A DNA stretch of 18,533 bases, taken from positions 1 through 18,533 of the forward strand of contig NZ_URHZ01000093.1 in the NCBI RefSeq assembly GCF_900547735.1, given 5' to 3'. This DNA is from an uncultured Clostridium sp. (GTDB lineage Bacteria; Bacillota; Clostridia; Lachnospirales; Lachnospiraceae). The translations under genes and the position numbers were made by a program. How positions within the stretch are numbered: the first letter of the stretch is position 1; each line of letters starts with the position of its first letter. The notes beneath the pieces were generated by a model that saw nothing but the letters and a program-made list of their open reading frames with translations, was not told where the DNA came from and did not search any database. Shown piece after piece: positions 1 to 7,931 of this stretch.

Positions 1-61
1 GCACGTCCGGATTTCTGTGAGGGGTGTGCCCTGTAAGGGGCACATCTACTCGACACCTCGA

Positions 62-265
62 AAAAACCTCGGTAAGTGCCGATGAACTCCCAGGTTCCCT
101 CCGGAATCTTTTTCTCCCTCCTTCCCCACGGGCAGGTTATTGGCCGGGACTGAAGACGCGAAGGTTTTCTCCATTCCGGCACGGACTGCGGAGGCTGATC
201 TGTTATGATTCTTCAAGGGGAGGGTATTGTCGCTGCCACTACGCTTTTTTGGATGCCTGAAGGAG
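62..265 (+). repeat. Dispersed intergenic repeat, copy A
   Basis: This stretch is closely similar to the reverse complement of about 9973-10176. Shared blocks include AATCTTTTTCTCCC, GGCCGGGACTGAAGACGCG and GGGTATTGTCGCTGCCA, in the same order and spacing. A small hairpin precedes it (TGTGCCC at 25-31 pairing with GGGCACA at 38-44). Short open frames cross it, but copies A and B differ by single-base indels (GTTATTGG against GTTATGG), so no reading frame is kept; I read it as non-coding. The rest of 1-502 shows no gene. The family is unnamed to my knowledge. Confidence 0.75.
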
Positions 266-399
266 AGCTTTTGTTGAGACTTTGAGGGGGCGTCTGAGAG
301 GATAGGAGGCATTGGGTTTTGGGTTTGGTTCAGTTTTAGATTCAGTTGGAGATAATGTTATCTGAAGGTAAAGGTATTATAACTGAGCAGTTGATGCGG

Positions 400-450
400 C
401 AATGACTTCTCCTTTTACGGCAGCCATTGAACCGGGACTGAAGAAATAGC
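400..450 (+). repeat. Partial, diverged repeat copy upstream of mutY
   Basis: The 13-mer CCGGGACTGAAGA at 432-444 is the core of the repeat at 62-265, and the preceding bases (TTCTCC, then CGGCAGCCATTGA) align loosely with the same part of that copy. Only the middle of the unit is recognisable. It lies in the leader region directly upstream of mutY. A short palindrome, AGATAATGTTATCT, lies at 350-363. The 13-mer match is certain; homology of the flanks is less so. Confidence 0.45.
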
Positions 451-502
451 TACCTGTTAGACTACTCCGTCCGCTGTTTTGGGCGGCGGTTATGAGGAAC
501 TT

Positions 503-1615
503 ATGGAATATTTATATGGTAAATTAAAAACGCTGGAGCGGGAAGAGAGTCCGCTTGAGGAAGCGGAGAGGCTCAGGGCCGCATCGGGGCCGTTGCTTTA
601 CTGGTATGATCGTAACAGACGGATTCTGCCCTGGAGGGAGGAACCGGAAGCGTACCGGGTGTGGATTTCTGAGATTATGCTGCAGCAGACCAGGGTAGAG
701 GCGGTTAAACCGTATTTTGCCCGTTTTATGGAGGCGCTGCCCGATATAAAGAGCCTGGCCCAGGTGGAGGAGCAGACGCTTCTGAAGCTGTGGGAAGGGC
801 TTGGATATTATAACAGGGCCAGGAATCTGAAAAAGGCGGCCCAGGTTATTGTGGAAGAATATGGAGCGGTAATGCCGGACTCCTATGAAAAACTGATAAA
901 GCTTCCGGGAATAGGAAGCTATACGGCCGGAGCGGTTGCTTCTATTGCTTTTGGCATTCCGGAACCGGCTGTGGACGGGAATGTCCTGCGGGTGCTGTCA
1001 AGACTTCTGGCCGACAGGGAAGATATTGGAAAAGCCGGCACGAAAAAGCGGTTTGAAGATTTAATCAGGGACAACATGGACAGAGAGAGAGCCGGGGATT
1101 ATAACCAGGCGCTGATCGAACTGGGAGCTATAGTCTGTATCCCGGCCGGAAAGCCGCTTTGCGCGGAGTGTCCGCTTCATTCAATCTGCCTGGCGCGGAG
1201 AGAGGAGCTGACGGAGATAATTCCCGTTAAGGCGCCCAAGAAACCGAGAAGAATTGAAGATAAGACGGTATTTCTTCTGGAATGGGAGGACCGGGCGGCT
1301 ATCCGTAAAAGGAGCAGCAAGGGACTTCTGGCGTCACTCTATGAATTTCCCAACATCCCGGGACATGCAGAGGCGGGAGAGCTTAAGGAGCAGCTGAAAG
1401 ACGGGCTGGGACTTCCGGCGGAGGAGATTCTGTCCGTTGAAAAGCTTGCCGATTCGGTCCATATTTTCTCCCATGTGGAGTGGCACATGACGGGATATCG
1501 TGTAAAAATTGCAAATGAACATCCAGAATTGTTTAAAATGGTGAAAAAAGAGGAAATATTTTCAAAATATCCCCTTCCAAATGCATTCGGAGTGTATACA
1601 AAAGCTTTAATGTGA
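503..1615 (+). CDS. mutY: A/G-specific adenine glycosylase MutY
   Basis: Base-excision repair enzyme that removes adenine mispaired with 8-oxoguanine. Numbered from the ATG at 503 (370 aa): the LPWR motif near 42 leads into WISEIMLQQTRV with catalytic Glu57. The helix-hairpin-helix LPGIGSYTAG is at 134-143 and catalytic Asp158 sits in VDGN. A [4Fe-4S] cluster motif follows (Cys212, 220, 223, 229; C-x7-C-x2-C-x5-C, one residue longer in the first gap than E. coli MutY). The C-terminal third is the NUDIX-like 8-oxoG-reading domain (LLASLYEFPNIPG; FSHVEWHMTGY). A TTG at 479 would add eight residues; I prefer the ATG because GAGGA (494-498) sits just upstream. The N-terminus before the LPWR motif is somewhat long for the family. 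The lipid kinase gene follows after 20 bp, probably co-transcribed. Confidence 0.95.
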   Translation: MEYLYGKLKTLEREESPLEEAERLRAASGPLLYWYDRNRRILPWREEPEAYRVWISEIMLQQTRVEAVKPYFARFMEALPDIKSLAQVEEQTLLKLWEGLGYYNRARNLKKAAQVIVEEYGAVMPDSYEKLIKLPGIGSYTAGAVASIAFGIPEPAVDGNVLRVLSRLLADREDIGKAGTKKRFEDLIRDNMDRERAGDYNQALIELGAIVCIPAGKPLCAECPLHSICLARREELTEIIPVKAPKKPRRIEDKTVFLLEWEDRAAIRKRSSKGLLASLYEFPNIPGHAEAGELKEQLKDGLGLPAEEILSVEKLADSVHIFSHVEWHMTGYRVKIANEHPELFKMVKKEEIFSKYPLPNAFGVYTKALM

Positions 1616-1635
1616 AATAATGAGAGGGAAGACCT

Positions 1636-2553
1636 ATGAAAAAAATGATTTTCGTGTTCAATCCCAGATCGGGTAAAGAGCAGATACGAAACAAACTGCT
1701 CGATATATTGGATATATTTACAAAGTGCGGATATGATGTGACGGTCCACGTCACCCAGGAGCCGCTCGATGCAATGCGTGTTGTGAAGCGCTGCGCCAGG
1801 GGGAAGAACCTTGTGGTATGCAGCGGCGGTGACGGCACGCTCAATGAGGTCGTATCGGGACTTATGACGTTTCCGCCGGGAAAGAGGCCGGTGATTGGTT
1901 ATATTCCGTCGGGTTCCACCAACGATTACGCCTCCAGCATTGGAATTTCCAAAAACATGAAGAAGGCGGCCTTAGATGCCGTCAGCGGAAGTACGATCGC
2001 CGTGGATATAGGTAAATTCGGGGAAGAGAAGTATTTCGTTTATGTCGCGGCGTTCGGAGCGTTTACCGAGGTTTCTTACAGAACTCCGCAGGAGACAAAG
2101 AATCTGCTGGGGCATCAGGCCTACATGCTGGAAGCGGTAAAGAGGGTCACAAACCTGAAAGCCTACAGGATGAAGTTTGAGTGGGACGCCGGAACGCTGG
2201 ATGACGAATTCATAATCGGAATGATTACGAATACAATCAGTATCGGCGGATTTAAAGGACTGGTAGGGCTGAATGTGGCATTGGACGACGGAGAATTTGA
2301 AGTTCTTCTGGTCAGAAAACCCAGAACGCCGAAGGATATTGCCAGCATTGCTTCCTATCTGATACTGCGCGAGGGAGAAAATGACTGCGTATACCAGTTT
2401 CGCGCGAAACGCCTGAAAGTGACATCACCGGAACCGGTGGACTGGTCGCTGGACGGGGAATATGGCGGCAGCAGGACGGAAACACTAATAGAAAACATGA
2501 ACCGCGCGGTAGCAATCAGACGCAAAGCGTCGTCTGTTGTCGAAGCTTTGTGA
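1636..2553 (+). CDS. YegS/diacylglycerol kinase family lipid kinase
   Basis: Predicted ATP-dependent lipid kinase (305 aa) of the DAGK-catalytic/YegS/BmrU superfamily, acting on diacylglycerol or a related membrane lipid; the substrate cannot be told from sequence. The N-terminal FNPRSGK motif (8-14), the nucleotide-binding GGDGT (64-68, within CSGGDGTLNEV) and the PSGSTNDYA block (91-99) are family hallmarks. The C-terminal part is the beta-rich second domain (SLDGEYGG near the end). Length matches the family. GAGAGGGAAGA precedes the ATG as ribosome site. It starts 20 bp after mutY and is followed by the rpoD promoter, so it probably ends the mutY transcript, although no strong terminator was seen between 2554 and 2581. 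Confidence 0.9.
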   Translation: MKKMIFVFNPRSGKEQIRNKLLDILDIFTKCGYDVTVHVTQEPLDAMRVVKRCARGKNLVVCSGGDGTLNEVVSGLMTFPPGKRPVIGYIPSGSTNDYASSIGISKNMKKAALDAVSGSTIAVDIGKFGEEKYFVYVAAFGAFTEVSYRTPQETKNLLGHQAYMLEAVKRVTNLKAYRMKFEWDAGTLDDEFIIGMITNTISIGGFKGLVGLNVALDDGEFEVLLVRKPRTPKDIASIASYLILREGENDCVYQFRAKRLKVTSPEPVDWSLDGEYGGSRTETLIENMNRAVAIRRKASSVVEAL

Positions 2554-2581
2554 AAAACTAATAGAAAAGCTCAGAAATATG

Positions 2582-2610
2582 TTGAAAAAAAATTTTGGTT
2601 AGTATATAAT
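2582..2610 (+). promoter_or_regulatory. Sigma-70-type promoter of rpoD
   Basis: TTGAAA (2582-2587) and a perfect TATAAT (2605-2610) are separated by 17 bp. They lie about 50 bp ahead of the rpoD GTG start. It is a housekeeping promoter by sequence. Confidence 0.8.
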
Positions 2611-2662
2611 AAAAGGCCAAGCACTATTTTACAAAACTTCTTAGGCGAAAGGACGTTAATTC

Positions 2663-3790
2663 GTGGAGAAAGAAAATTTTTTAGAGAAGTTAAAACGACT
2701 TGTCGACCTGGCGAAAACAAAGCAGAATGCACTTGACATCACAGAGATTAACAATTTTTTTGCCGGGGATAATCTGTCAACAGAACAGATGGAACAGATT
2801 TATAATTATCTGGAGAACAATAATATTGACATTATCCCTGAAGTGATCGATGAAACGATACTGGCGGAAGATGACGCTCTGCTTCTGGACGATGCAGATG
2901 ATGATTTTCTGAAGAGCGAAGAGGAAGAGATTGATCTCGATGCCATTGATCTTCTGGAAGGGATTGGTACCGAGGATCCGGTGCGTATGTACCTGAAAGA
3001 GATAGGTACGGTTCCGCTTTTAAGCGCTGATGAGGAACTGCGTCTTGCCAAGAGGAAGGCAGAGGGCGATGACAATGCAAAGGAACGTTTAATTGAGGCC
3101 AATTTAAGGCTTGTGGTAAGTATCGCGAAACGTTATACCGGCAGAGGCATGAGCTTTCTGGATCTTGTTCAGGAAGGAAATCTGGGCCTGATCAAGGGTG
3201 TTGAAAAATTTGATTACACAAAAGGATATAAGCTGAGTACATATGCTACCTGGTGGATTCGGCAGTCTGTCACAAGAGCGCTGGCAGATCAGGCGAGAAC
3301 GATCCGTGTTCCCGTGCATATGGTTGAGACGATTAATAAGATGTCGAAGATGCAGAGAAAACTGACACTGGAGCTGGGCTATGAACCATCCGTGGCAGAG
3401 CTTTCCGAAGCACTTGAGATGACGGAAGACAAGGTCATGGAGATCATGCAGATAGCCAGGGAACCGGCTTCTCTGGAGACCCCGATTGGAGAGGAAGACG
3501 ATTCCAACCTGGGAGATTTCGTGGCTGACGGCAATGTGGTAACTCCGGAGGGCAACGTGGAGTCTGTTATGCTGAGAGAGCATATCGACGCACTGCTCGG
3601 CGATCTGAAAGAGAGGGAGCGTCAGGTAATCGTTCTGCGCTTCGGTCTGGAGGACGGCCACCCGAGAACACTGGAGGAAGTGGGTAAAGAATTTAACGTT
3701 ACCCGTGAGCGTATCAGGCAGATAGAGGCCAAGGCTCTCAGAAAACTGAGAAACCCGGTCAGAAGTAAACGGATCCGTGATTTCCTGTAA
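2663..3790 (+). CDS. rpoD: Primary RNA polymerase sigma factor RpoD (SigA)
   Basis: Housekeeping sigma factor (375 aa) that directs RNA polymerase to -35/-10 promoters. Region 1.1 is about 1-75, then a very acidic linker (68-100). Region 1.2 is DPVRMYLKEIGTVPLLSADE (105-124). Region 2 is about 142-212 and includes NLRLVVSIAKRY and the promoter-melting YATWWIRQSV. Region 3 is about 220-295. Region 4 ends with the helix-turn-helix TLEEVGKEFNVTRERIRQIE (336-355). The start is GTG, with AAAGGA as ribosome site. Length is typical for Clostridia. In many Firmicutes rpoD follows dnaG; here the upstream gene is a lipid kinase and rpoD has its own promoter, so the usual dnaG-rpoD pair is not present at this locus. 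Confidence 0.98.
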   Translation: MEKENFLEKLKRLVDLAKTKQNALDITEINNFFAGDNLSTEQMEQIYNYLENNNIDIIPEVIDETILAEDDALLLDDADDDFLKSEEEEIDLDAIDLLEGIGTEDPVRMYLKEIGTVPLLSADEELRLAKRKAEGDDNAKERLIEANLRLVVSIAKRYTGRGMSFLDLVQEGNLGLIKGVEKFDYTKGYKLSTYATWWIRQSVTRALADQARTIRVPVHMVETINKMSKMQRKLTLELGYEPSVAELSEALEMTEDKVMEIMQIAREPASLETPIGEEDDSNLGDFVADGNVVTPEGNVESVMLREHIDALLGDLKERERQVIVLRFGLEDGHPRTLEEVGKEFNVTRERIRQIEAKALRKLRNPVRSKRIRDFL

Positions 3791-3882
3791 ATCGTAAAAT
3801 AAATTAAGCAGCCTGTGTGCTGAAAGCAGATTGTGTGATATCGCTTAGGATATATGCGCAAAGGAGCTTTTAGCGGGGTTGC

Positions 3883-3924
3883 TTTTTTTATATCATAGGA
3901 AAGTCTTCCTATGATATAAAAAAA
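3883..3924. terminator. Perfect 19-bp hairpin terminator after rpoD
   Basis: Arms 3883-3901 and 3906-3924 are exact reverse complements with a 4-base loop (AGTC). The arms begin and end in seven T or A residues, so the stem is flanked by a U-run in either direction. It is AT-rich for a terminator. It follows the rpoD stop by about 90 bp. Confidence 0.75.
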
Positions 3925-4006
3925 CCTCCGGGCAGGATGCGCACTCGCACAAAGATGTAATATGCCGCCATGCGGCCGCGCTCGGCGCGAGAGCCCGGCG
4001 GACCGG
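3925..4006. other. GC-rich, highly foldable intergenic element upstream of queH
   Basis: Directly after the rpoD terminator comes a GC-rich block unlike its surroundings. It contains three consecutive small hairpins: GCCGC-CAT-GCGGC (3964-3976), CGCGC-TCG-GCGCG (3977-3989) and CCGG-CGGA-CCGG (3995-4006). An enclosing or competing pair is also possible (CCGGGC 3928-3933 with GCCCGG 3993-3998). No open frame with a ribosome site lies in it. It could be a structured leader of queH, a second terminator, or a genomic repeat; the sequence alone does not decide. It does not resemble a preQ1 riboswitch. Confidence 0.5.
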
Positions 4007-4048
4007 ACTCGTTCGCGCTGGGAAATGGAAGACGGAAAAGGTGATTGT

Positions 4049-4696
4049 ATGGAGAATAAGAGAAATTATCAGATAGAAATGGAAAAGATTATTAAACAGG
4101 CGGAGAGGGACAAGGAGGTGCCTTCTTTGTTCCTGCATAGCTGCTGTGCGCCGTGCAGCAGCTATGTGCTGGAGTATTTGTCGAAGTTTTTCAGGATTAC
4201 TGTTTTTTATTATAACCCGAATATTTTTCCGCCGGAGGAGTACGAGGAGAGACTGGGGGAGATTGAGCGGCTGGTTCGGGAGATGCCGGCGGAGCATCCG
4301 GTGGAATTTATGGCCGGGGATTACCGGCCGGAGAAGTTTTTCCAGGCCGTCAAGGGACATGAGGAGGATAAGGAGGGCGGCGAACGCTGCGGACTCTGTT
4401 TCAGGATGCGGCTTTTTGAGGCGGCAAGGCTGGCAAAAGAGGGCGGATACGACTGGTTTACCACCTCACTCACAATCAGCCCGCTGAAAAATGCGGAGAG
4501 GCTGAACCGGATAGGCGAGGAGGCGGCAAAGGAATATGGAGTGAAGTTTCTCAACTCCGATTTTAAGAAAAAGAACGGTTACAGGCGTTCCGTTGAATTG
4601 TCACAGGAGTATCATCTTTACAGACAGAATTACTGCGGCTGCGTGTATTCACAGCGTGAGGCGGCTATGCGTGAGAAACAGGACGGTTTAAAGTAA
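4049..4696 (+). CDS. queH: Epoxyqueuosine reductase QueH
   Basis: Last step of queuosine synthesis: reduction of epoxyqueuosine to queuosine in tRNA, by the non-cobalamin QueH family (formerly DUF208) that replaces QueG in many bacteria. From the ATG at 4049 (215 aa), all family cysteine clusters are present: HSCCAPCS (Cys32, 33, 36), ERCGLCFRMRL (Cys114, 117) and YCGCVYS (Cys196, 198), which bind iron-sulfur and metal. The conserved FTTSLTISPLKN block lies at 137-148. The frame is open from 3962, but its first 29 residues come from the GC-rich element; AGGTGA (4039-4044) just ahead of 4049 and the family length support the later start. No other queuosine genes are in the window. Confidence 0.93.
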   Translation: MENKRNYQIEMEKIIKQAERDKEVPSLFLHSCCAPCSSYVLEYLSKFFRITVFYYNPNIFPPEEYEERLGEIERLVREMPAEHPVEFMAGDYRPEKFFQAVKGHEEDKEGGERCGLCFRMRLFEAARLAKEGGYDWFTTSLTISPLKNAERLNRIGEEAAKEYGVKFLNSDFKKKNGYRRSVELSQEYHLYRQNYCGCVYSQREAAMREKQDGLK

Positions 4697-4807
4697 ATTT
4701 GACATTACGGCGCAATGCCGCGGGCGGGGCAGAATGACTAAAAAATCCATGTTTAAAAAATTGTTTTTCAGGGTAAATTATGCATAATGATGAAATTGGT
4801 AAAGAAA

Positions 4808-4886
4808 TGAAATTTCACGATGAAACGTATTGACGAAACGAAAATTCCGTATTATTATGAGATTAAGTGATGAAAATATATTTCAT
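4808..4886 (+). promoter_or_regulatory. Candidate operator palindromes of the fructose operon
   Basis: Two related dyads flank the fruK promoter: TGAAATTTCA (4808-4817, perfect) just upstream of the -35, and ATGAAA-N5-TTTCAT (4870-4886) just downstream of the -10. Further (G)ATGAAA words occur at 4789-4795 and 4819-4825. This arrangement would suit a repressor such as a DeoR-type FruR, but no regulator gene is in the window. The repeats are visible; the role is inferred. Confidence 0.45.
4830..4858 (+). promoter_or_regulatory. Sigma-70-type promoter of fruK-fruA
   Basis: TTGACG (4830-4835) and TATTAT (4853-4858) with a 17-bp spacer, about 50 bp before the fruK ATG. The region 4697-4829 holds no gene. 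Confidence 0.75.
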
Positions 4887-4907
4887 ATAAAGAAGGAGGA
4901 GTGACGT

Positions 4908-5810
4908 ATGATTTACACGGTTACATTTAATCCGGCGTTGGACTACGTGATTAAGGTGGATCATTTTAAGACGGGAACGGTGAACAGGACCGTATCGGAA
5001 GAGATTTTCTACGGCGGCAAGGGGATCAATGTATCGGCGGTTTTAAAGGAATTGGGGTATGCCAGCACGGCGCTCGGGTTTGTAGCGGGATTTACGGGTG
5101 ACGAGATAGAACGCGGCGTCAAGACACTTGGGTTTGCCAGTGACTTTATCCGCGTAAAAGAGGGAATGTCACGAATTAATGTAAAGATGAAATCCGATGA
5201 TGAGACGGAGCTCAATGGAATCGGCCCGAAAATCACGGAAGAAGACGTGGAAAAGATGTTTGAGAAGCTGGATAAGCTGGGGAGCGGGGATATTCTCGTG
5301 CTGTCGGGCAGCATTCCGAAATCCATCGATGATGAAATCTATGAAATTATCATGTCACGGTTGGAGGGAAAAGGGGTCAGAATCGTTGTCGATGCAACGA
5401 AGGACTTACTTCTCAACGTTCTCAAATATCATCCGTTCCTGATTAAACCGAACAATCACGAGCTCGGCGAGATGTTTAATGTGGAACTCAAATCGGATGA
5501 GGACATCATTCATTATGCCGGGAAGCTTCAGGAGATGGGAGCGGTCAATGTCCTGATTTCCATGGCGGGAGACGGGGCTATACTGATTACCGAAGACGGA
5601 ACCGTCCATAAGATGGGCGTGGCAAAGGGAACGGTAAAGAATTCCGTAGGAGCCGGAGATTCCATGGTGGCCGGTTTTATCGCGGGCTATCTGGATAAAA
5701 GAGATTACGGATATGCGCTGAAACTGGGGACCGCATCGGGAAGTGCGACGGCATTTTCCGAGGGTATTGCAACCAGGAAGGATATTATAGAAATACTGGA
5801 AAAACTTTAA
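4908..5810 (+). CDS. fruK: 1-phosphofructokinase
   Basis: PfkB-family kinase (300 aa) converting fructose-1-phosphate plus ATP to fructose-1,6-bisphosphate, so PTS-imported fructose enters glycolysis. The N-terminus TVTFNPALDYV is the 1-phosphofructokinase/tagatose-6-phosphate kinase form. YGGKGINVS (35-43) is the PfkB N-terminal signature. SVGAGDSMVAGF (246-257) is the C-terminal signature, with catalytic base Asp251. SGSIPKS (133-139) is also typical. The ribosome site AAGGAGGAG is strong. Its position ahead of the fructose IIABC transporter, with a single promoter upstream, supports fruK over a tagatose enzyme. Confidence 0.93.
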   Translation: MIYTVTFNPALDYVIKVDHFKTGTVNRTVSEEIFYGGKGINVSAVLKELGYASTALGFVAGFTGDEIERGVKTLGFASDFIRVKEGMSRINVKMKSDDETELNGIGPKITEEDVEKMFEKLDKLGSGDILVLSGSIPKSIDDEIYEIIMSRLEGKGVRIVVDATKDLLLNVLKYHPFLIKPNNHELGEMFNVELKSDEDIIHYAGKLQEMGAVNVLISMAGDGAILITEDGTVHKMGVAKGTVKNSVGAGDSMVAGFIAGYLDKRDYGYALKLGTASGSATAFSEGIATRKDIIEILEKL

Positions 5811-5870
5811 TACAAATGTGATAAAGGGTAACGAAAGACCATAGGGGAGAGCAGTAAATCAGAGAGAAAA

Positions 5871-5892
5871 CCGGCAGAGGATAAGATGCCGG
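5871..5892 (+). other. Hairpin in the fruK-fruA spacer
   Basis: CCGGCA (5871-5876) pairs with TGCCGG (5887-5892) across 10 bases inside the 131-bp spacer. There is no U-run after it, so it is not an intrinsic terminator. It may mark a processing or stability element separating expression of the two genes. The motif AATCAGGAG occurs twice, 20 bp apart (5907-5915 and 5927-5935), the second copy being the fruA ribosome site. Confidence 0.4.
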
Positions 5893-5941
5893 CGGGACTT
5901 AAAAGTAATCAGGAGACAGAACGACAAATCAGGAGGACAAC

Positions 5942-7894
5942 ATGAGGATTACGGATTTATTGAAGAAAGAGAGTATTGCTCTCGGGGTCAGGGTGGATTC
6001 GAAAGAGGCCGCGATTGATTATCTTGTGGATTTGATGGATAAAAGCGGCAGACTGAGTGACAGGGAAGGTTACAGGAAGGGCATTCTTGCAAGGGAGGCC
6101 CTGGGAAGTACGGCGGTCGGCGACGGGATTGCAATTCCCCATGCAAAGGTGGCGGCGGTCGATGAACCGGGACTGGCGGCAATGGTAGTGCCGGACGGCG
6201 TGGACTATGATTCATTTGACGGCAGTCCGGTCAACCTTCTTTTCATGATAGCGGCCCCGGATGGAGAAGCGGATGCCCACCTGGAGGCTCTTTCAAAACT
6301 CTCTATGGTTTTGATGGACCCGGATTTTAAGAACTCGCTTGTCAAGGCAAAGACGGCGGCTGAATTTCTCAAGCTGATTAATGACAAGGAAGAAGACCGT
6401 TTTGCCCCGGCAAAGGAGGAGACGCCGCAGGAGGCGGAGCCTGCGCCGGAACGCGGGACGGGCGGGAAAACTCCGGCTGATACAGGGTACAGGATTCTCG
6501 CCGTGACGGCCTGCCCGACCGGTATCGCCCATACGTTTATGGCAGCGGAAAACCTTCAGAGAACCGGTGAAAAACTGGGATATCCGGTCAAGGTGGAGAC
6601 AAATGGAGCGGACGGCATTCAAAACCATCTCACAAAGGAAGAGATTGAGTCCGCGGACGGAATTATCATTGCGGCCGATAAGAATGTGGAAATGGCGCGT
6701 TTCAACGGAAAACCGGTTATCATTGCGCCCGTTTCCGACGGTATCCACAAAGCGGAAGAACTGATTAAGAGAATCGAAGCGGGTGAGGTGCCCGTTTACC
6801 ACCATACGGGAGACGGAGGAAACGGGGCCGAAGAAACATCCGATAAGGAGAATCTGGGCAGAAGCATCTATAAACATCTGATGAACGGCGTCTCCCACAT
6901 GCTGCCGTTTGTCATCGGCGGAGGTATTCTGATTGCCCTCGCGTTTCTTTTTGACGACTATTCCATTGATCCGGCGAACTTTGGTAAAAACACGCCGCTT
7001 GCCGCCTACTTAAAGACGGTGGGCGAGCAGGCGTTTGGAATGATGCTGCCCGTACTGTCGGGATTTATCGCGATGAGCATTGCAGACCGCCCGGGTCTGG
7101 CCGTTGGTTTTGTAGGCGGTCTCGTTGCCAAGATGGGCATGACATTTGCAAACCCGGCGGGCGGAGATGTAAACGCCGGTTTCCTGGGAGCGCTGCTGGC
7201 CGGTTTTATCGGCGGTTATCTCATCCTGTTATTGAAAAAAGTATTCAGCCGGCTGCCTAAATCACTGGATGGAATCAAGCCGATCCTGCTTTACCCGGTG
7301 CTCGGCATTCTCCTCGTAGCCGTGATTACAACCATTATCAATCCCTTTGTCGGCGCAATCAACGACGGCCTTTCCCACCTGTTAAACGGGATGGGCGGAA
7401 CCAGCAAAGTGATTCTCGGAATGGTGGTCGGCGGAATGATGTCGGTAGATATGGGCGGCCCGGTAAACAAAGCGGCCTACGTGTTCGGAACGGCCCAGTT
7501 GGCGGAGGGCAATTTCGATGTGATGGCCGCCGTTATGGCGGGAGGTATGGTTCCTCCGCTGGCAATCGCCCTTGCAACCACTTTTTTCAAAAGGAAGTTT
7601 ACGGATAAAGAGCGTCAGTCCGGACTTGTAAACTATATTATGGGTCTGTCCTTTATTTCGGAAGGCGCCATCCCCTTTGCCGCACAGGATCCCCTGCGTG
7701 TAATTCCTTCCTGTATCGCCGGTTCTGCGGTGGCCGGAGGTCTGTCCATGCTCCTAGGATGCACGTTGAGAGCTCCCCACGGCGGTATTTTCGTGCTTCC
7801 CACCATAGGAAATCCTCTGGGATACCTGGCGGCGGTTGCGGCAGGCTCCGCAGTCGGATGTGTGATTCTTGCGGCTCTTAAAAAGAACGTTTAG
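5942..7894 (+). CDS. fruA: PTS fructose transporter subunit IIABC
   Basis: Single-chain fructose permease (650 aa) that imports fructose and phosphorylates it to fructose-1-phosphate, using phosphate from HPr. The IIA domain spans about 1-150 with phospho-accepting His67 in GDGIAIPHAK. A charged Glu/Pro-rich linker (150-180) follows. The IIB domain is about 182-285 with active-site Cys191 in VTACPTGIAHTFMAAE. The IIC membrane domain runs from about 310 to the end, with many hydrophobic segments (starting GGGILIALAFLF) and conserved blocks MGGPVNKAAYVFG and GAIPFAAQDP. The start follows an AGGAGGA site. It is the expected partner of fruK directly upstream; HPr is not fused and no fruR is present. 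Confidence 0.95.
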   Translation: MRITDLLKKESIALGVRVDSKEAAIDYLVDLMDKSGRLSDREGYRKGILAREALGSTAVGDGIAIPHAKVAAVDEPGLAAMVVPDGVDYDSFDGSPVNLLFMIAAPDGEADAHLEALSKLSMVLMDPDFKNSLVKAKTAAEFLKLINDKEEDRFAPAKEETPQEAEPAPERGTGGKTPADTGYRILAVTACPTGIAHTFMAAENLQRTGEKLGYPVKVETNGADGIQNHLTKEEIESADGIIIAADKNVEMARFNGKPVIIAPVSDGIHKAEELIKRIEAGEVPVYHHTGDGGNGAEETSDKENLGRSIYKHLMNGVSHMLPFVIGGGILIALAFLFDDYSIDPANFGKNTPLAAYLKTVGEQAFGMMLPVLSGFIAMSIADRPGLAVGFVGGLVAKMGMTFANPAGGDVNAGFLGALLAGFIGGYLILLLKKVFSRLPKSLDGIKPILLYPVLGILLVAVITTIINPFVGAINDGLSHLLNGMGGTSKVILGMVVGGMMSVDMGGPVNKAAYVFGTAQLAEGNFDVMAAVMAGGMVPPLAIALATTFFKRKFTDKERQSGLVNYIMGLSFISEGAIPFAAQDPLRVIPSCIAGSAVAGGLSMLLGCTLRAPHGGIFVLPTIGNPLGYLAAVAAGSAVGCVILAALKKNV

Positions 7895-7931
7895 ATTATA
7901 TGTATATCATGACGGTTTATTGAGATAATAG

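Noticed and set aside
24..312. Short open frames on both strands across the first repeat copy
   Set aside because: They sit in a repeat whose other copy carries frame-breaking indels, and no ribosome site precedes them.
3925..4048. preQ1 riboswitch ahead of queH
   Set aside because: The element is GC-rich with short symmetrical hairpins and lacks the A-rich tail and small pseudoknot pattern expected for preQ1 classes.
3962..4048. 29-residue N-terminal extension of QueH
   Set aside because: It is encoded by the GC-rich hairpin region and lacks family similarity; the ribosome site points to the ATG at 4049.
4819..4835. CcpA cre site upstream of fruK
   Set aside because: TGAAACGTATTGACG resembles a cre box but is one base short between the TGAAA and CG elements, so it does not fit the consensus.
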